A stretch of DNA of 64,000 nucleotides, taken from Bradyrhizobium sp. CCBAU 51765. GTDB taxonomy: Bacteria; Pseudomonadota; Alphaproteobacteria; Rhizobiales; Xanthobacteraceae. Below the pieces are notes generated by a model. That model worked only from the letters and a program-made list of their open reading frames with translations. It did no database searches and was not told the DNA's origin. Where the stretch lies: the NCBI RefSeq assembly GCF_015291725.1, contig NZ_CP030038.1:7615001-7679000 (forward strand), given 5' to 3'. Position 1 is the stretch's first letter; each line of letters opens with the position of its first letter. The position numbers were made by a program, and so were the translations under genes. Positions 54,914 through 63,447 of this stretch are shown here, one piece after another.

Positions 54914-55675
54914 TCAGCGTCCCAGATAGACTTCGATGACCCGCTCATTGGAAGAGACCTGGTCGATGGTCCCTTCCGCGAGCACGGTGCCTTCGTGCAG
55001 GCACGTGACCTTGACCCCGAGCTCGCGCACGAAGGTCATGTCGTGCTCGACCACCATGACCGTGTGAGTCCTGTTGATCTCCTTCAGCAGCTCGGCCGTG
55101 AGATGCGTCTCGACGTCGGTCATGCCGGCGACAGGCTCGTCGACGAGGAGCAGCTTCGGATCCTGCGCGAGCAGCATGCCGATCTCGAGCCATTGCTTCT
55201 GACCGTGGCTGAGGCTGCCGGCAAGGCGGTTGCGGGCTTCGGTGAGGCGGATCGTCTCCAGCACCTTGTCGATGCGCTCGGCTTCCGCCTTGCTGCCGCG
55301 CCAGAACAGCGTGGCCTTGACGCTGTGGTCGACATTGAGCGCAAGCAGCAGGTTGTCCTGCACGCTCTGGCTCTCGAACACGGTCGGCTTCTGGAATTTC
55401 CGGCCGATGCCGAGCTCGGCGATGCGGGTCTCGTCGAGCCGGGTCAGGTCGGTGACGCCGTCGAACAGCACGGTGCCCTCGTCGGGCTTGGTCTTGCCGG
55501 TGATGATGTCCATCATCGTGGTCTTGCCGGCGCCGTTCGGGCCGATGATGGCGCGCATCTCGCCGGGCTCGAGCGTCAGCGACAGATTGTTGATGGCGTG
55601 GAAGCCGTCGAACGAGACGTGCACCCCGTCCAGATAGAGCATCGCGGAAGTCGCGCGGGTATCCATGACGTTCAT
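54914..55675 (-). CDS. urtD: Urea ABC transporter ATPase UrtD
   Basis: LivG-like ATPase of 253 residues. Walker A GPNGAGKTTMMD, signature SLSHGQKQWLEIG (with the UrtD-typical H), Walker B LLLVDEPVAGMTD and VVEHDMTFV. I start at 55675 (MNVMDTRATS), five bases after the urtC stop codon; an upstream in-frame extension runs into urtC and is not supported. Confidence 0.94.
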   Translation of the reverse strand: MNVMDTRATSAMLYLDGVHVSFDGFHAINNLSLTLEPGEMRAIIGPNGAGKTTMMDIITGKTKPDEGTVLFDGVTDLTRLDETRIAELGIGRKFQKPTVFESQSVQDNLLLALNVDHSVKATLFWRGSKAEAERIDKVLETIRLTEARNRLAGSLSHGQKQWLEIGMLLAQDPKLLLVDEPVAGMTDVETHLTAELLKEINRTHTVMVVEHDMTFVRELGVKVTCLHEGTVLAEGTIDQVSSNERVIEVYLGR

Positions 55676-55680
55676 TGCAC

Positions 55681-56850
55681 CTACTCCGCCATCTTGGGTT
55701 CGGTGACACCGTCCTCGGCCGCCGCGCTCACGGAGGTCGCGGCGGTGCGCTTTTCCTTCGACGAGTCCCACCAGGCGTTGAAGGTGCCGACGATGCCCTT
55801 CGGCAGCAGCAGCGTCACCAGGATGAACAGCGCGCCCAGCATGAACAGCCAGTACGGCGCCAGCACGCCGGAGGTAAAGAACGTTTTTGCATAGTTGACG
55901 ACGACGGCGCCGAGCGCGGCACCGACCAGCGTGCCGCGCCCGCCGACCGCGACCCAGATCACCGCCTCGATCGAGTTACCCGGAGCGAACTCGCTCGGAT
56001 TGATGATGCCGACCTGCGGCACGTAGAGCGCGCCGGCGACGCCGGCCATGCAGGCCGAAACCGTGAACACGAACAGCTTGTAGGACTCGACGCGGTAGCC
56101 CAGGAAGCGCGTCCGCGATTCCGCGTCTCGCACCGCGATCAGCACCTTGCCGAGCTTGGACGAGACGATGGCGCGGCAGATCAGGAAGCCCACAATCAGC
56201 GCCAGGCAGCTCAGCGCGAACAGCGCGGCGCGGGTGCCCTCCGCCTGCACGTTGAAGCCCAGAATGTCCTTGAAATCGGTGAGCCCGTTGTTGCCGCCGA
56301 AGCCAAAATCGTTGCGGAAGAAGGCAAGCAGCAGCGCATAGGTCATCGCCTGTGTGATGATCGACAGATACACGCCGGTGACGCGGGAGCGGAACGCGAG
56401 CCAGCCGAAGCAGAAGGCGAGCAGACCGGGCACGACCAGCACCATCAGCGCGGCGAACCAGAACATGTCGAAGCCGTACCAGTACCACGGCAGCTTCTCC
56501 CAGTTCAGGAACACCATGAAATCGGGCAGGACCGGATTGCCGTAAACGCCGCGGGTGCCGATCTGCCGCATCAGGTACATGCCCATGGCGTAGCCACCGA
56601 GCGCGAAGAAGGCGCCGTGACCGAGCGAGAGGATGCCGCAATAGCCCCAGATCAGGTCGATCGAGAGCGCCAGGATGGCGTAGCAGACATATTTGCCCCA
56701 GAGCGCGACGAGATAGGTCGGCACTTGCAGGAACGAGCCCGCGGGCAGCAGCAGGTTGGAGAGCGGGATGAGGATGCCGCAGGCCGCGACGACGGCGAGG
56801 AAGATCGTCGCGCTGCGGTCCAGCGATCGCGTCAGCATGTGAGGGGTCAT
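55681..56850 (-). CDS. urtC: Urea ABC transporter permease UrtC
   Basis: LivM-like permease of 389 residues with about ten helices. UrtC features: DLIWGYCGILSLGHGAFFAL, an extended loop NWEKLPWYWYGFDMFWFA, FGFGGNNGLTDFKDILGF and VRDAESRTRFLGYRVE, the loop that contacts the ATPase. The start at 56850 overlaps the urtB stop codon (ATGA). The C-terminal 30 residues are polar. Confidence 0.94.
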   Translation of the reverse strand: MTPHMLTRSLDRSATIFLAVVAACGILIPLSNLLLPAGSFLQVPTYLVALWGKYVCYAILALSIDLIWGYCGILSLGHGAFFALGGYAMGMYLMRQIGTRGVYGNPVLPDFMVFLNWEKLPWYWYGFDMFWFAALMVLVVPGLLAFCFGWLAFRSRVTGVYLSIITQAMTYALLLAFFRNDFGFGGNNGLTDFKDILGFNVQAEGTRAALFALSCLALIVGFLICRAIVSSKLGKVLIAVRDAESRTRFLGYRVESYKLFVFTVSACMAGVAGALYVPQVGIINPSEFAPGNSIEAVIWVAVGGRGTLVGAALGAVVVNYAKTFFTSGVLAPYWLFMLGALFILVTLLLPKGIVGTFNAWWDSSKEKRTAATSVSAAAEDGVTEPKMAE

Positions 56851-58454
56851 GCTTCCACCGCGCGGCCCTTGAGCGCGAACAGGCCGCGCGGCCGCTTTTG
56901 AATGAACAGGATGATGAGGACCAGGATCGCGATCTTGCCGAGGACGGCGCCGGCGACCGGCTCCAGGAACTTGTTGGCGATGCCGAGCGTGAAGGCGCCG
57001 ACCAGCGTGCCCCAGAGATTGCCGACGCCACCGAACACCACGACCATGAAGCTGTCGATGATGTAGCTCTGGCCAAGATTGGGGCTGACATTGTCGATCT
57101 GCGACAGCGCCACGCCGGCGATGCCGGCAATGCCCGAACCGAGACCGAAGGTCAGTGCATCGACGCGCGAGGTGGCAATGCCCATCGAGGCCGCCATGCG
57201 GCGGTTCTGCGTCACCGCGCGCATCTCGAGGCCGAGCGCCGTGTAGCGCAGCATCGCGAGCAGGATCATGAACACGGCAAGCGTGAAGACGAGGATCCAA
57301 AGCCGGTTATAGGTGATGGTGATCTGGCCAAGCTCGAACGCGCCGCTCATCCAGGAGGGGTTGCCGACCTCTCGGTTGGTCGGGCCGAACATGGTTCGCA
57401 CCGCCTGCTGCAGCACCAGCGACAGGCCCCAGGTGGCCAGCAGCGTCTCCAGCGGCCGGCCGTAGAGGAAGCGGATGATGCTGCGCTCGATCAAGACCCC
57501 GATCGCGCCGGCGACGAGGAAGGCGAGCGGCACCGCGATCAGCAGTGAATAGTCGAACAGGCCGGGATAGCGGGTGCGGATCACCTCCTGCACCACGAAG
57601 GTTGTGTAGGCCCCGATCATCACCATCTCGCCATGCGCCATGTTGATGACGCCCATCACCCCGAAGGTGATGGCGAGTCCGATCGCCGCGAGCAGCAGCA
57701 CCGAGCCGAGCGAGAGGCCGTACCAGGCGTTCTGCACCATGGACCAGACCGCCAGCGAGCTCTGGATCGAGCCGATCGCACTCGCGGCGGCCTTGGTTAC
57801 CGACGCCGGCTGGTCGCCCATGCCGGTCAGCAGCGCCAGCGCGTCCTGGTCGCCGCGCGCCTTGAGGGTGGCGACGGCCTCGAGCTTCTCGACCTCGGTG
57901 GCGTCGGTCTTGAACAGCAGGATCGCGGCGCGAGCCTCGCCGAGCGCGGTCTTGACGGATCTGTTGGTTTCCTTGGCAAGCGCCGCATCGACCGCCTCGA
58001 GCGCGGTCTCCTCATGCGACTTGAAGACGGACTGCGCGGCCTGCAGCCGCGTTCCGACGTCCGGCGACTGAAGCGTCAGGCCGCCGAGCGCGGCGTCGAC
58101 GCTGCGGCGCAGGCGGTTGTTCAGGCGGACCGCGCTCGCATTGTCCGGAACGCTGGCGACGGCCGCGCCAGTCGCAGCGTCGATCGATTTGCCGTCAGCA
58201 CCTGTGACGTAGACCTTCTTGCTGTCGGGATCGGCCATGAGACGGCCGTCCTGGAGCGCGCTGATGATGGGGAAAGCCAACGGGTTGCCGCTGCCCGCGA
58301 CCACGCCGATCGCCTCTTCCGTGTCGGAAAAGTCATCGTTGGCGAATTTGGCGACCGCATCCTCGAACGGACCGGCGAAAGCCGGCAGCGCGAACGCGAT
58401 CAGAAACAACGAGAGTGCAAGCGAACAGAGACGGGCGGACAAATGGGCTGGCAC
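56847..58454 (-). CDS. urtB: Urea ABC transporter permease UrtB
   Basis: LivH-like permease of about 535 residues. A signal-like segment (residues 1-25) and a periplasmic region of about 200 residues (FANDDFSDTEEAIGVVAGSG onward) precede the eight-helix permease (GVMGVINMAHGEMVMIGAY; NRRMAASMGIATSRVD). The long N-terminal domain is typical of UrtB. I chose the GTG at 58454 because it begins the signal-like segment; a TTG at 58520 would add 22 basic residues and is poorly supported. Confidence 0.92.
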   Translation of the reverse strand: MPAHLSARLCSLALSLFLIAFALPAFAGPFEDAVAKFANDDFSDTEEAIGVVAGSGNPLAFPIISALQDGRLMADPDSKKVYVTGADGKSIDAATGAAVASVPDNASAVRLNNRLRRSVDAALGGLTLQSPDVGTRLQAAQSVFKSHEETALEAVDAALAKETNRSVKTALGEARAAILLFKTDATEVEKLEAVATLKARGDQDALALLTGMGDQPASVTKAAASAIGSIQSSLAVWSMVQNAWYGLSLGSVLLLAAIGLAITFGVMGVINMAHGEMVMIGAYTTFVVQEVIRTRYPGLFDYSLLIAVPLAFLVAGAIGVLIERSIIRFLYGRPLETLLATWGLSLVLQQAVRTMFGPTNREVGNPSWMSGAFELGQITITYNRLWILVFTLAVFMILLAMLRYTALGLEMRAVTQNRRMAASMGIATSRVDALTFGLGSGIAGIAGVALSQIDNVSPNLGQSYIIDSFMVVVFGGVGNLWGTLVGAFTLGIANKFLEPVAGAVLGKIAILVLIILFIQKRPRGLFALKGRAVEA

Positions 58455-58537
58455 TGTGAATGACCCCGGCAGAAATGAGTGGAGAAGGCGGCGGGATCGC
58501 CGCCCTCCCCGATCTTGCAATGGACGTCAGATGCGGA

Positions 58538-59866
58538 TCAGGAGCCCGAACCGAGACACTTGTTGGTCTTGGTGTTGAAGTTGCCGCACTTCTTGCCGAC
58601 CCAGTCGCCGATCAGGTCCTTGGAGCCTTCCAGCTCCTTCGACCAGGCATCGCCCGCGACGAGGCCCGGCGTTTTCCAGACCACGTCGAACTGGCCGTTC
58701 GCCTTGATCTCGCCGATGAACACCGGCTTGGTGATGTGATGGTTCGGCAGCATCTTCGACACGCCGCCGGTCAGGTTCGGCGCCTCGATGCCGGGAAGCG
58801 CGTCGATCACCTTGTCCGGATCGGTCGACTTCACCTTCTCGACCGCCTTCACCCACATGTTGAAGCCGATCACGTGCGCTTCCATCGGGTCGTTGGTCAC
58901 GCGCTTGGGGTTCTTGGTGTAGGCCTGCCAGTCCTTGATGAACTTCTCGTTCGACCCGTCCTTGGTCTTGATCGATTCGAAGTAGTTCCAGGCGGCGAGA
59001 TGACCGACCAGCGGCTTGGTGTCGATGCCGGCGAGCTCTTCCTCACCCACGGAGAACGCAACGACCGGGATGTCCTTTGCCTTGATACCCTGATTGCCGA
59101 GCTCCTTGTAGAAGGGAACGTTGGCGTCGCCATTGATGGTCGAGACCACCGCGGTTTTCTTTCCGGCCGAGCCGAACTTCTTGATGTCGGCCACGATCGT
59201 CTGCCAGTCGGAGTGACCGAACGGCGTGTAGTTGATCATGATGTCTTCCTGGGCGACGCCCTTCGACTTCAGATAGGCTTCCAGGATCTTGTTGGTCGTG
59301 CGCGGATAGACGTAGTCGGTGCCCGCGAGCACCCAGCGCTTCACCTTCTCTTCCTTCATCAGATAGTCGACGGCCGGGATCGCCTGCTGGTTCGGCGCCG
59401 CACCCGTGTAGAACACGTTGCGCTCGCTCTCCTCACCCTCGTACTGCACGGGGTAGAACAGGATGTTGTTCAGCTCCTTGAAGACCGGCAGCACCGACTT
59501 GCGCGACACCGAGGTCCAGCAGCCGAACACGACCGAGACCTTGTCCTTGGTGATCAGCTCGCGCGCCTTTTCGGCGAACAGCGGCCAGTTCGAAGCGGGG
59601 TCGACGACGACGGCTTCCAGCTTCTTGCCGAGCACGCCGCCCTTCTTGTTCTGCTCATCGATCAGGAAGAGGATGGTGTCCTTCAGCGTGGTTTCGCTGA
59701 TCGCCATGGTGCCGGACAGGGAGTGGAGCACGCCGACCTTGATGGTGTCGTCCGCGGCCTTCGCGCCAGTCAATGAAGCCAGACCGAGCACCAGTCCGGC
59801 GGTCGCGGCGAGCACGCCGCGGCGGCTAAATGAAGCCGCTATATCGTGAGTGGATTTGCTAAACAT
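58538..59866 (-). CDS. urtA: Urea ABC transporter substrate-binding protein UrtA
   Basis: Periplasmic urea receptor of 442 residues. The N-terminus carries a twin-arginine motif (SFSRRGVLAATAG) and a cleavage site after GAKAA. Diagnostic stretches: VGVLHSLSGTMAISETTLKD, VFGCWTSVSRKSVLPVF, NILFYPVQYEGEESERNVFYTGA and SVGEEELAGI. It is the first gene of the urt-ure array and lies behind a sigma-54 promoter; the leader is about 65 bases. Confidence 0.96.
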   Translation of the reverse strand: MFSKSTHDIAASFSRRGVLAATAGLVLGLASLTGAKAADDTIKVGVLHSLSGTMAISETTLKDTILFLIDEQNKKGGVLGKKLEAVVVDPASNWPLFAEKARELITKDKVSVVFGCWTSVSRKSVLPVFKELNNILFYPVQYEGEESERNVFYTGAAPNQQAIPAVDYLMKEEKVKRWVLAGTDYVYPRTTNKILEAYLKSKGVAQEDIMINYTPFGHSDWQTIVADIKKFGSAGKKTAVVSTINGDANVPFYKELGNQGIKAKDIPVVAFSVGEEELAGIDTKPLVGHLAAWNYFESIKTKDGSNEKFIKDWQAYTKNPKRVTNDPMEAHVIGFNMWVKAVEKVKSTDPDKVIDALPGIEAPNLTGGVSKMLPNHHITKPVFIGEIKANGQFDVVWKTPGLVAGDAWSKELEGSKDLIGDWVGKKCGNFNTKTNKCLGSGS

Positions 59867-59941
59867 GAGTGTCTCATCTCCCTGACGCAGACGTGAAAAT
59901 GCTACGAAACGGCCCCACGGCCGCCTGCGATTAACGGAATC

Positions 59942-59956
59942 GCAAGAACCATGCCA
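59942..59956 (-). promoter_or_regulatory. Sigma-54 (RpoN) promoter of the urt-ure array
   Basis: Read on the minus strand the sequence is TGGCATG-GTTC-TTGC, against the consensus TGGCACG-N4-TTGC: only one of the eleven fixed positions differs, and the -24 GG and -12 GC have exact spacing. It lies 76 bases from the urtA start codon. NtrC is the likely activator because urea is a nitrogen source, but I cannot find a complete NtrC dyad upstream. Confidence 0.8.
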
Positions 59957-60370
59957 TGGGCTGAGCACCCATCAACACCTTGATATTACTTATAAAATCG
60001 GCCGGAATCGAAGTTTGGCCATAGTCATTCTGACTAAATTTTAGGCCATCGAAATGTGTGCGAAAGCGGCACGAAGTTTATTTTATGAGCAAATCGCCAG
60101 CTCTGGCTAAATTTACGGCATCACTATTTTTGCACCGCAATCGCTATTTCAGGCGCGCCTGCCTTGAAAGCGCCCCTTCGATGTTCCATATGACCACCCG
60201 AGACCTCTTGCGAATCAAGGGGTCATAGCGAGCCGCGTGTTCTTAAGCCCGTACGGGCGTCTGGCTTGCCCCATATCTCCCAAGCCCATCCGACACCCCA
60301 AGCACGCAGGTGTCTTCTCGACACCTTTTTGCGCGCGCCGCGCCGAATGCGCCGGGCGCTCGCTTTTGAC
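59957..60370. other. Intergenic region between divergent urtA and rhlE
   Basis: About 410 bases without a credible gene. The part near urtA (59980-60150) is markedly AT-rich for this genome, with stretches like TTACTTATAAAAT and AAGTTTATTTTAT, and is the expected place for activator binding and DNA bending. A GGTGCA half-site occurs near 60132-60137. The part near rhlE is GC-rich; I see no clear rhlE promoter. Confidence 0.55.
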
Positions 60371-61930
60371 ATGGAAAGAACCCCTCTTTTGACTTCGTTT
60401 CAGGATTTCGGCCTCGCCGAACCCATCGCGCGCGCTCTTCGTGAAGAGAACTACGTCACCCCCACCCCGATCCAGGCCCAGACCATCCCCCTGGCGCTGA
60501 CCGGCCGCGACGTCATCGGTATCGCCCAGACCGGCACCGGCAAGACCGCGTCCTTCGCGCTTCCAATTCTCCACCGGCTGCTCGAGAACCGCATCAAGCC
60601 GCAGCCCAAGACCTGCCGCGTCCTCGTGCTCTCTCCGACCCGCGAGCTGTCCGGCCAGATCCTGGACAGCTTCAACGCCTATGGCCGTCACCTGCGGCTG
60701 GCATCGACCCTCGCCATCGGCGGCGTGCCGATGGGCCGTCAGGTCCGCGCCCTGATGCAAGGCGTCGACGTTCTGGTCGCCACCCCCGGCCGCCTGCTCG
60801 ACCTCGTGCAGAGCAACGGGCTGAAGCTCGGAAGCGTCGAGTTCCTCGTGCTCGACGAAGCCGACCGCATGCTCGACATGGGCTTCATCAACGACATCCG
60901 CAAAATCGTCGCCAAGCTGCCGATCAAGCGGCAGACGCTGTTCTTCTCGGCCACCATGCCCAAGGACATCGCCGAGCTCGCCGACGCCATGCTGCGCGAT
61001 CCGGCCCGCGTCGCGGTGACCCCGGTCTCCTCGACCGCCGAGCGGATCAACCAGCGCATCATCCAGGTCGACTTCTCTTCCAAGCCCGCCTTCCTGACCA
61101 AGCTCCTGAAGGACGAGCCGATCAACCGCGCACTGGTTTTCACCCGCACCAAGCACGGCGCCGACAAGGTGGTGAAGACCCTTGAAAAGGCCGGCATTGC
61201 CGCGAGCGCCATCCACGGGAACAAGTCCCAGAACCATCGCGAGCGGACGCTCGCCCAGTTCCGCTCCGGCGAGATCCGCACCCTAGTGGCGACCGACATC
61301 GCCGCCCGCGGCATCGACGTCGACGGCATCACCCACGTGATCAATTTCGACCTGCCCAACGTCCCGGAAACCTATGTCCACCGCATCGGTCGCACCGCCC
61401 GTGCCGGCGCCGACGGCACCGCGATCTCGCTGGTCGCAGGCGGCGAGGAGCTCAGCTATCTCCGCGACATCGAACGGCTGATCCGCGTCGCACTGCCGCG
61501 CGAGGACCACCGCACCGACGCCGGGCGCCGCGATGCCGGCCCCGCCCCGTCGCAGCAACGGCAGGGCCGGCCGGGCGGCCGCCCGGGCCAACGCCCGCAA
61601 GGGACGCGGCACGGTGACGGGCGGCGTGCTGACGAAAGACATGCCGACGGGCGTCACCATGGTGCCGGCAAACCAAGTGACGGAAGGCCCGGTGAAGGAC
61701 GGCACGCCGAAGCGAGGCATGCTGACGGACGACCCGGCAATAGCCCGAATGCTTCGAAGGGTTCTCGGCGCCGCCGCTCCGGTGGTAAGATGCATTCATC
61801 GCCTGTCGACCGTCCGGAACAACGTTCCGCGCATAGCGCCGGGACGCCTGATGGGATACAAGGCGTTGCCTTTTTGCGCCGCGAGAGTCGGCCAAACAGC
61901 CAACCGAACCGCAAACCCTATTCGCACTAG
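60371..61930 (+). CDS. rhlE: DEAD-box RNA helicase (RhlE-like)
   Basis: ATP-dependent RNA helicase of 519 residues. All core motifs are present: Q motif (TPIQAQTIPL), I AQTGTGKT, Ia PTRELSGQ, II LDEADRMLDMGF, III FSATMP, V TDIAARGIDV, VI HRIGRTARAG. From about residue 375 a long His/Gly/Arg/Asp-rich tail contains imperfect HADGR repeats, a basic RNA-binding extension. The ATG at 60371 (MERTPLLTSFQDFGL) matches the family; an upstream frame extension is rejected. It is followed by infA and cspA, so a cold-adaptation role is plausible. Confidence 0.9.
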   Translation: MERTPLLTSFQDFGLAEPIARALREENYVTPTPIQAQTIPLALTGRDVIGIAQTGTGKTASFALPILHRLLENRIKPQPKTCRVLVLSPTRELSGQILDSFNAYGRHLRLASTLAIGGVPMGRQVRALMQGVDVLVATPGRLLDLVQSNGLKLGSVEFLVLDEADRMLDMGFINDIRKIVAKLPIKRQTLFFSATMPKDIAELADAMLRDPARVAVTPVSSTAERINQRIIQVDFSSKPAFLTKLLKDEPINRALVFTRTKHGADKVVKTLEKAGIAASAIHGNKSQNHRERTLAQFRSGEIRTLVATDIAARGIDVDGITHVINFDLPNVPETYVHRIGRTARAGADGTAISLVAGGEELSYLRDIERLIRVALPREDHRTDAGRRDAGPAPSQQRQGRPGGRPGQRPQGTRHGDGRRADERHADGRHHGAGKPSDGRPGEGRHAEARHADGRPGNSPNASKGSRRRRSGGKMHSSPVDRPEQRSAHSAGTPDGIQGVAFLRRESRPNSQPNRKPYSH

Positions 61931-61953
61931 CCGTCCACGACCTGGAGAAATTC

Positions 61954-62241
61954 ATGGCTAAGGAAGAGCTGATCCAGTTCGAAGGACTGGTCACCGAAAT
62001 CCTCCCCGACGCCCGTTACCGCGTGCAACTCGACGCCGGACACGAGATCGTTGCCTATACCGCCGGCAAGATGAAGAAGAACCGCATCAAGACGCTCGCG
62101 GGCGACCGCGTGACGGTGGAGATGTCGCCGTACGACCTGGAGAAGGGCCGGCTCATTTTCCGCCACAAGGACGAACGTCCCAGCACGGCGGGCGGACCGC
62201 CCCGTCCCGGACAGCGCGGCGGCCAGTTCCGCCGCCGCTGA
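61954..62241 (+). CDS. infA: Translation initiation factor IF-1 (with basic C-terminal tail)
   Basis: An OB-fold initiation factor of 95 residues: MAKEELIQFEGLVTEILPDA, RYRVQLDAGHEIVAYTAGKM and LAGDRVTVEMSPYDLEKGR. The standard IF-1 ends near residue 73; here about 22 further residues (RPSTAGGPPRPGQRGGQFRR) form a basic Gly/Pro/Arg tail. A GGAG ribosome site precedes the ATG, 23 bases after the helicase stop codon. It may be a second, specialised IF-1 copy; whether another exists elsewhere cannot be seen. Confidence 0.92.
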   Translation: MAKEELIQFEGLVTEILPDARYRVQLDAGHEIVAYTAGKMKKNRIKTLAGDRVTVEMSPYDLEKGRLIFRHKDERPSTAGGPPRPGQRGGQFRRR

Positions 62242-62506
62242 TCGGCTGCGGCGCGCAGGCGCGAGACAAAATCCCGACTTGGATCTTGATCCGCCGTCGA
62301 CACCACGGCGGATCAAAAAATCGTGCGCGTCCCGATTGTCTCGAATCCCTGTTTCTGATAAAATGAATTAATCGATTTTCGGCCGGACGACATTGGCATC
62401 CACCGGTACAGCCGGTTCAGACACCCTGACGACCCTTCCAGAAATTCGATCTAAACCTGCCCGCGCGAGCGGGCTCCGACATTGTGTATCTGAGAAGGAA
62501 CTACCC
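62242..62506 (+). promoter_or_regulatory. Long leader/promoter region of the cspA-like gene
   Basis: A 265-base gap before the cold-shock gene. A possible promoter TTGTCT-15-GATAAA lies near 62337-62363, leaving an untranslated leader of about 140 bases. Long structured leaders are usual for cold-shock genes and often act as thermosensors. The assignment rests on position and a weak promoter match. Confidence 0.4.
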
Positions 62507-62719
62507 ATGAGCATGGGAACCGTGAAGTGGTTTAACGCGACCAAGGGCTTCGGCTTCATCCAGCCCGACGACGGCGGCCAGGACGTATTCGTTCACATCA
62601 GCGCCGTGGAGCGCGCCGGTCTCGGCTCGCTGCGCGAAGGCCAGAAGATCTCCTACGAGATCGTGGCCGACCGCCGCTCCGGCAAGTCGGCGGCGGACAA
62701 CCTCCGCGCCGCGGGCTGA
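62507..62719 (+). CDS. cspA: Cold-shock protein (CspA family)
   Basis: Single cold-shock domain, 70 residues. RNP1 is KGFGFIQPD and RNP2 is DVFVHISAV; the start MSMGTVKWFNATKGFG is standard. It binds single-stranded RNA or DNA and melts secondary structure. AGAAGGAA precedes the ATG. A strong terminator follows. A homolog pairing with RhlE and IF-1 points to translation at low temperature. Confidence 0.95.
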   Translation: MSMGTVKWFNATKGFGFIQPDDGGQDVFVHISAVERAGLGSLREGQKISYEIVADRRSGKSAADNLRAAG

Positions 62720-62763
62720 GCCCACCGGGCTCTTGGCCCGACCGCCCCGAGCGAGGAAACAAG

Positions 62764-62794
62764 AAAAGGCCGTGCGTCGCGCACGGCCTTTTTT
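62764..62794 (+). terminator. Rho-independent terminator of cspA
   Basis: A 13-base stem, AAAAGGCCGTGCG (62764-62776) and CGCACGGCCTTTT (62780-62792), with a TCG loop and a run of T, 44 bases after the stop codon. Confidence 0.9.
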
Positions 62795-62849
62795 ATTCTA
62801 CGGCATCAACCTGAAACGCGCCGACCATTCATCCTGATCGCATCGCGCC

Positions 62850-63335
62850 TCAGTTGGGTTTGGCGCTGCCGCTGGCACTGCTGCTCAGCGAACCAGCCTG
62901 GCTCATCGTGTTGTTGAAGTAGGCGTCGCTGTCGCCGAGCGTCACGCGACGCTGGCAAAGCGGTACGCAGCTGTAGGACTCGCGCTCGATCCCGCGATAG
63001 ACGGTGACGAGCCGGTCGCTCGGACCTTCAACCTGGATCTGGCGGTCGACCAGGATCTCGCCGCCCCGGTCGAGCGCGATGAAGTTGGTGGCACCATAGC
63101 CCTTTCCGGTCACGACGATCATGCCGCCCGGCTGGAGCGTGACGTCGGCGATCAGGGGATTGCCGACCACGATGGTCGCCACCTTGCCGGGCAGCCGTAC
63201 CAGCTTGGCCTGATCGACATTGACGGCGATCGTGTCGGCGGTGGACTCGGCAAGGCCGGCGGCCGGCCATGCCAGCGCCGCAGCGGCAACCAGAAGACAC
63301 ACCCGCGCATGACGGCGCAGCAATTCCTTACGCAT
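62850..63335 (-). CDS. Pilus-assembly/RhdA N-terminal domain exported protein
   Basis: Exported protein of 161 residues with a signal peptide (ending AGLAE). Residues 35-115 match the N-terminal domain of CpaC/RhcC-type secretins (VNVDQAKLVRLPGKVATIVVGNPLIADVTL, a longer stretch in the gene; then GKGYGATNFIALD). The secretin pore domain is missing, so it is a stand-alone domain. SCVPLCQRRVTLGD contributes two cysteines. No other pilus genes are near. Function unknown; it may bind pilus or secretin machinery. Confidence 0.8.
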   Translation of the reverse strand: MRKELLRRHARVCLLVAAAALAWPAAGLAESTADTIAVNVDQAKLVRLPGKVATIVVGNPLIADVTLQPGGMIVVTGKGYGATNFIALDRGGEILVDRQIQVEGPSDRLVTVYRGIERESYSCVPLCQRRVTLGDSDAYFNNTMSQAGSLSSSASGSAKPN

Positions 63336-63447
63336 ACTCTTACCCCCGGGACGTCACAAACCGGCAGAAACGACCAGATAACAGCGGAGCCGGCGCCCGA
63401 CCCGGCCAACCTGCCTTTAATTCATGAACGTTCCGCAAACCCGCCGG

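Noticed and set aside
55676..55771. Upstream start for urtD
   Set aside because: The extension overlaps urtC and is low-complexity Arg/Gly; the ATG at 55675 fits family length and operon spacing.
59957..60180. NtrC binding dyad upstream of the urt promoter
   Set aside because: Only a single GGTGCA half-site is visible; the partner at correct spacing is missing.
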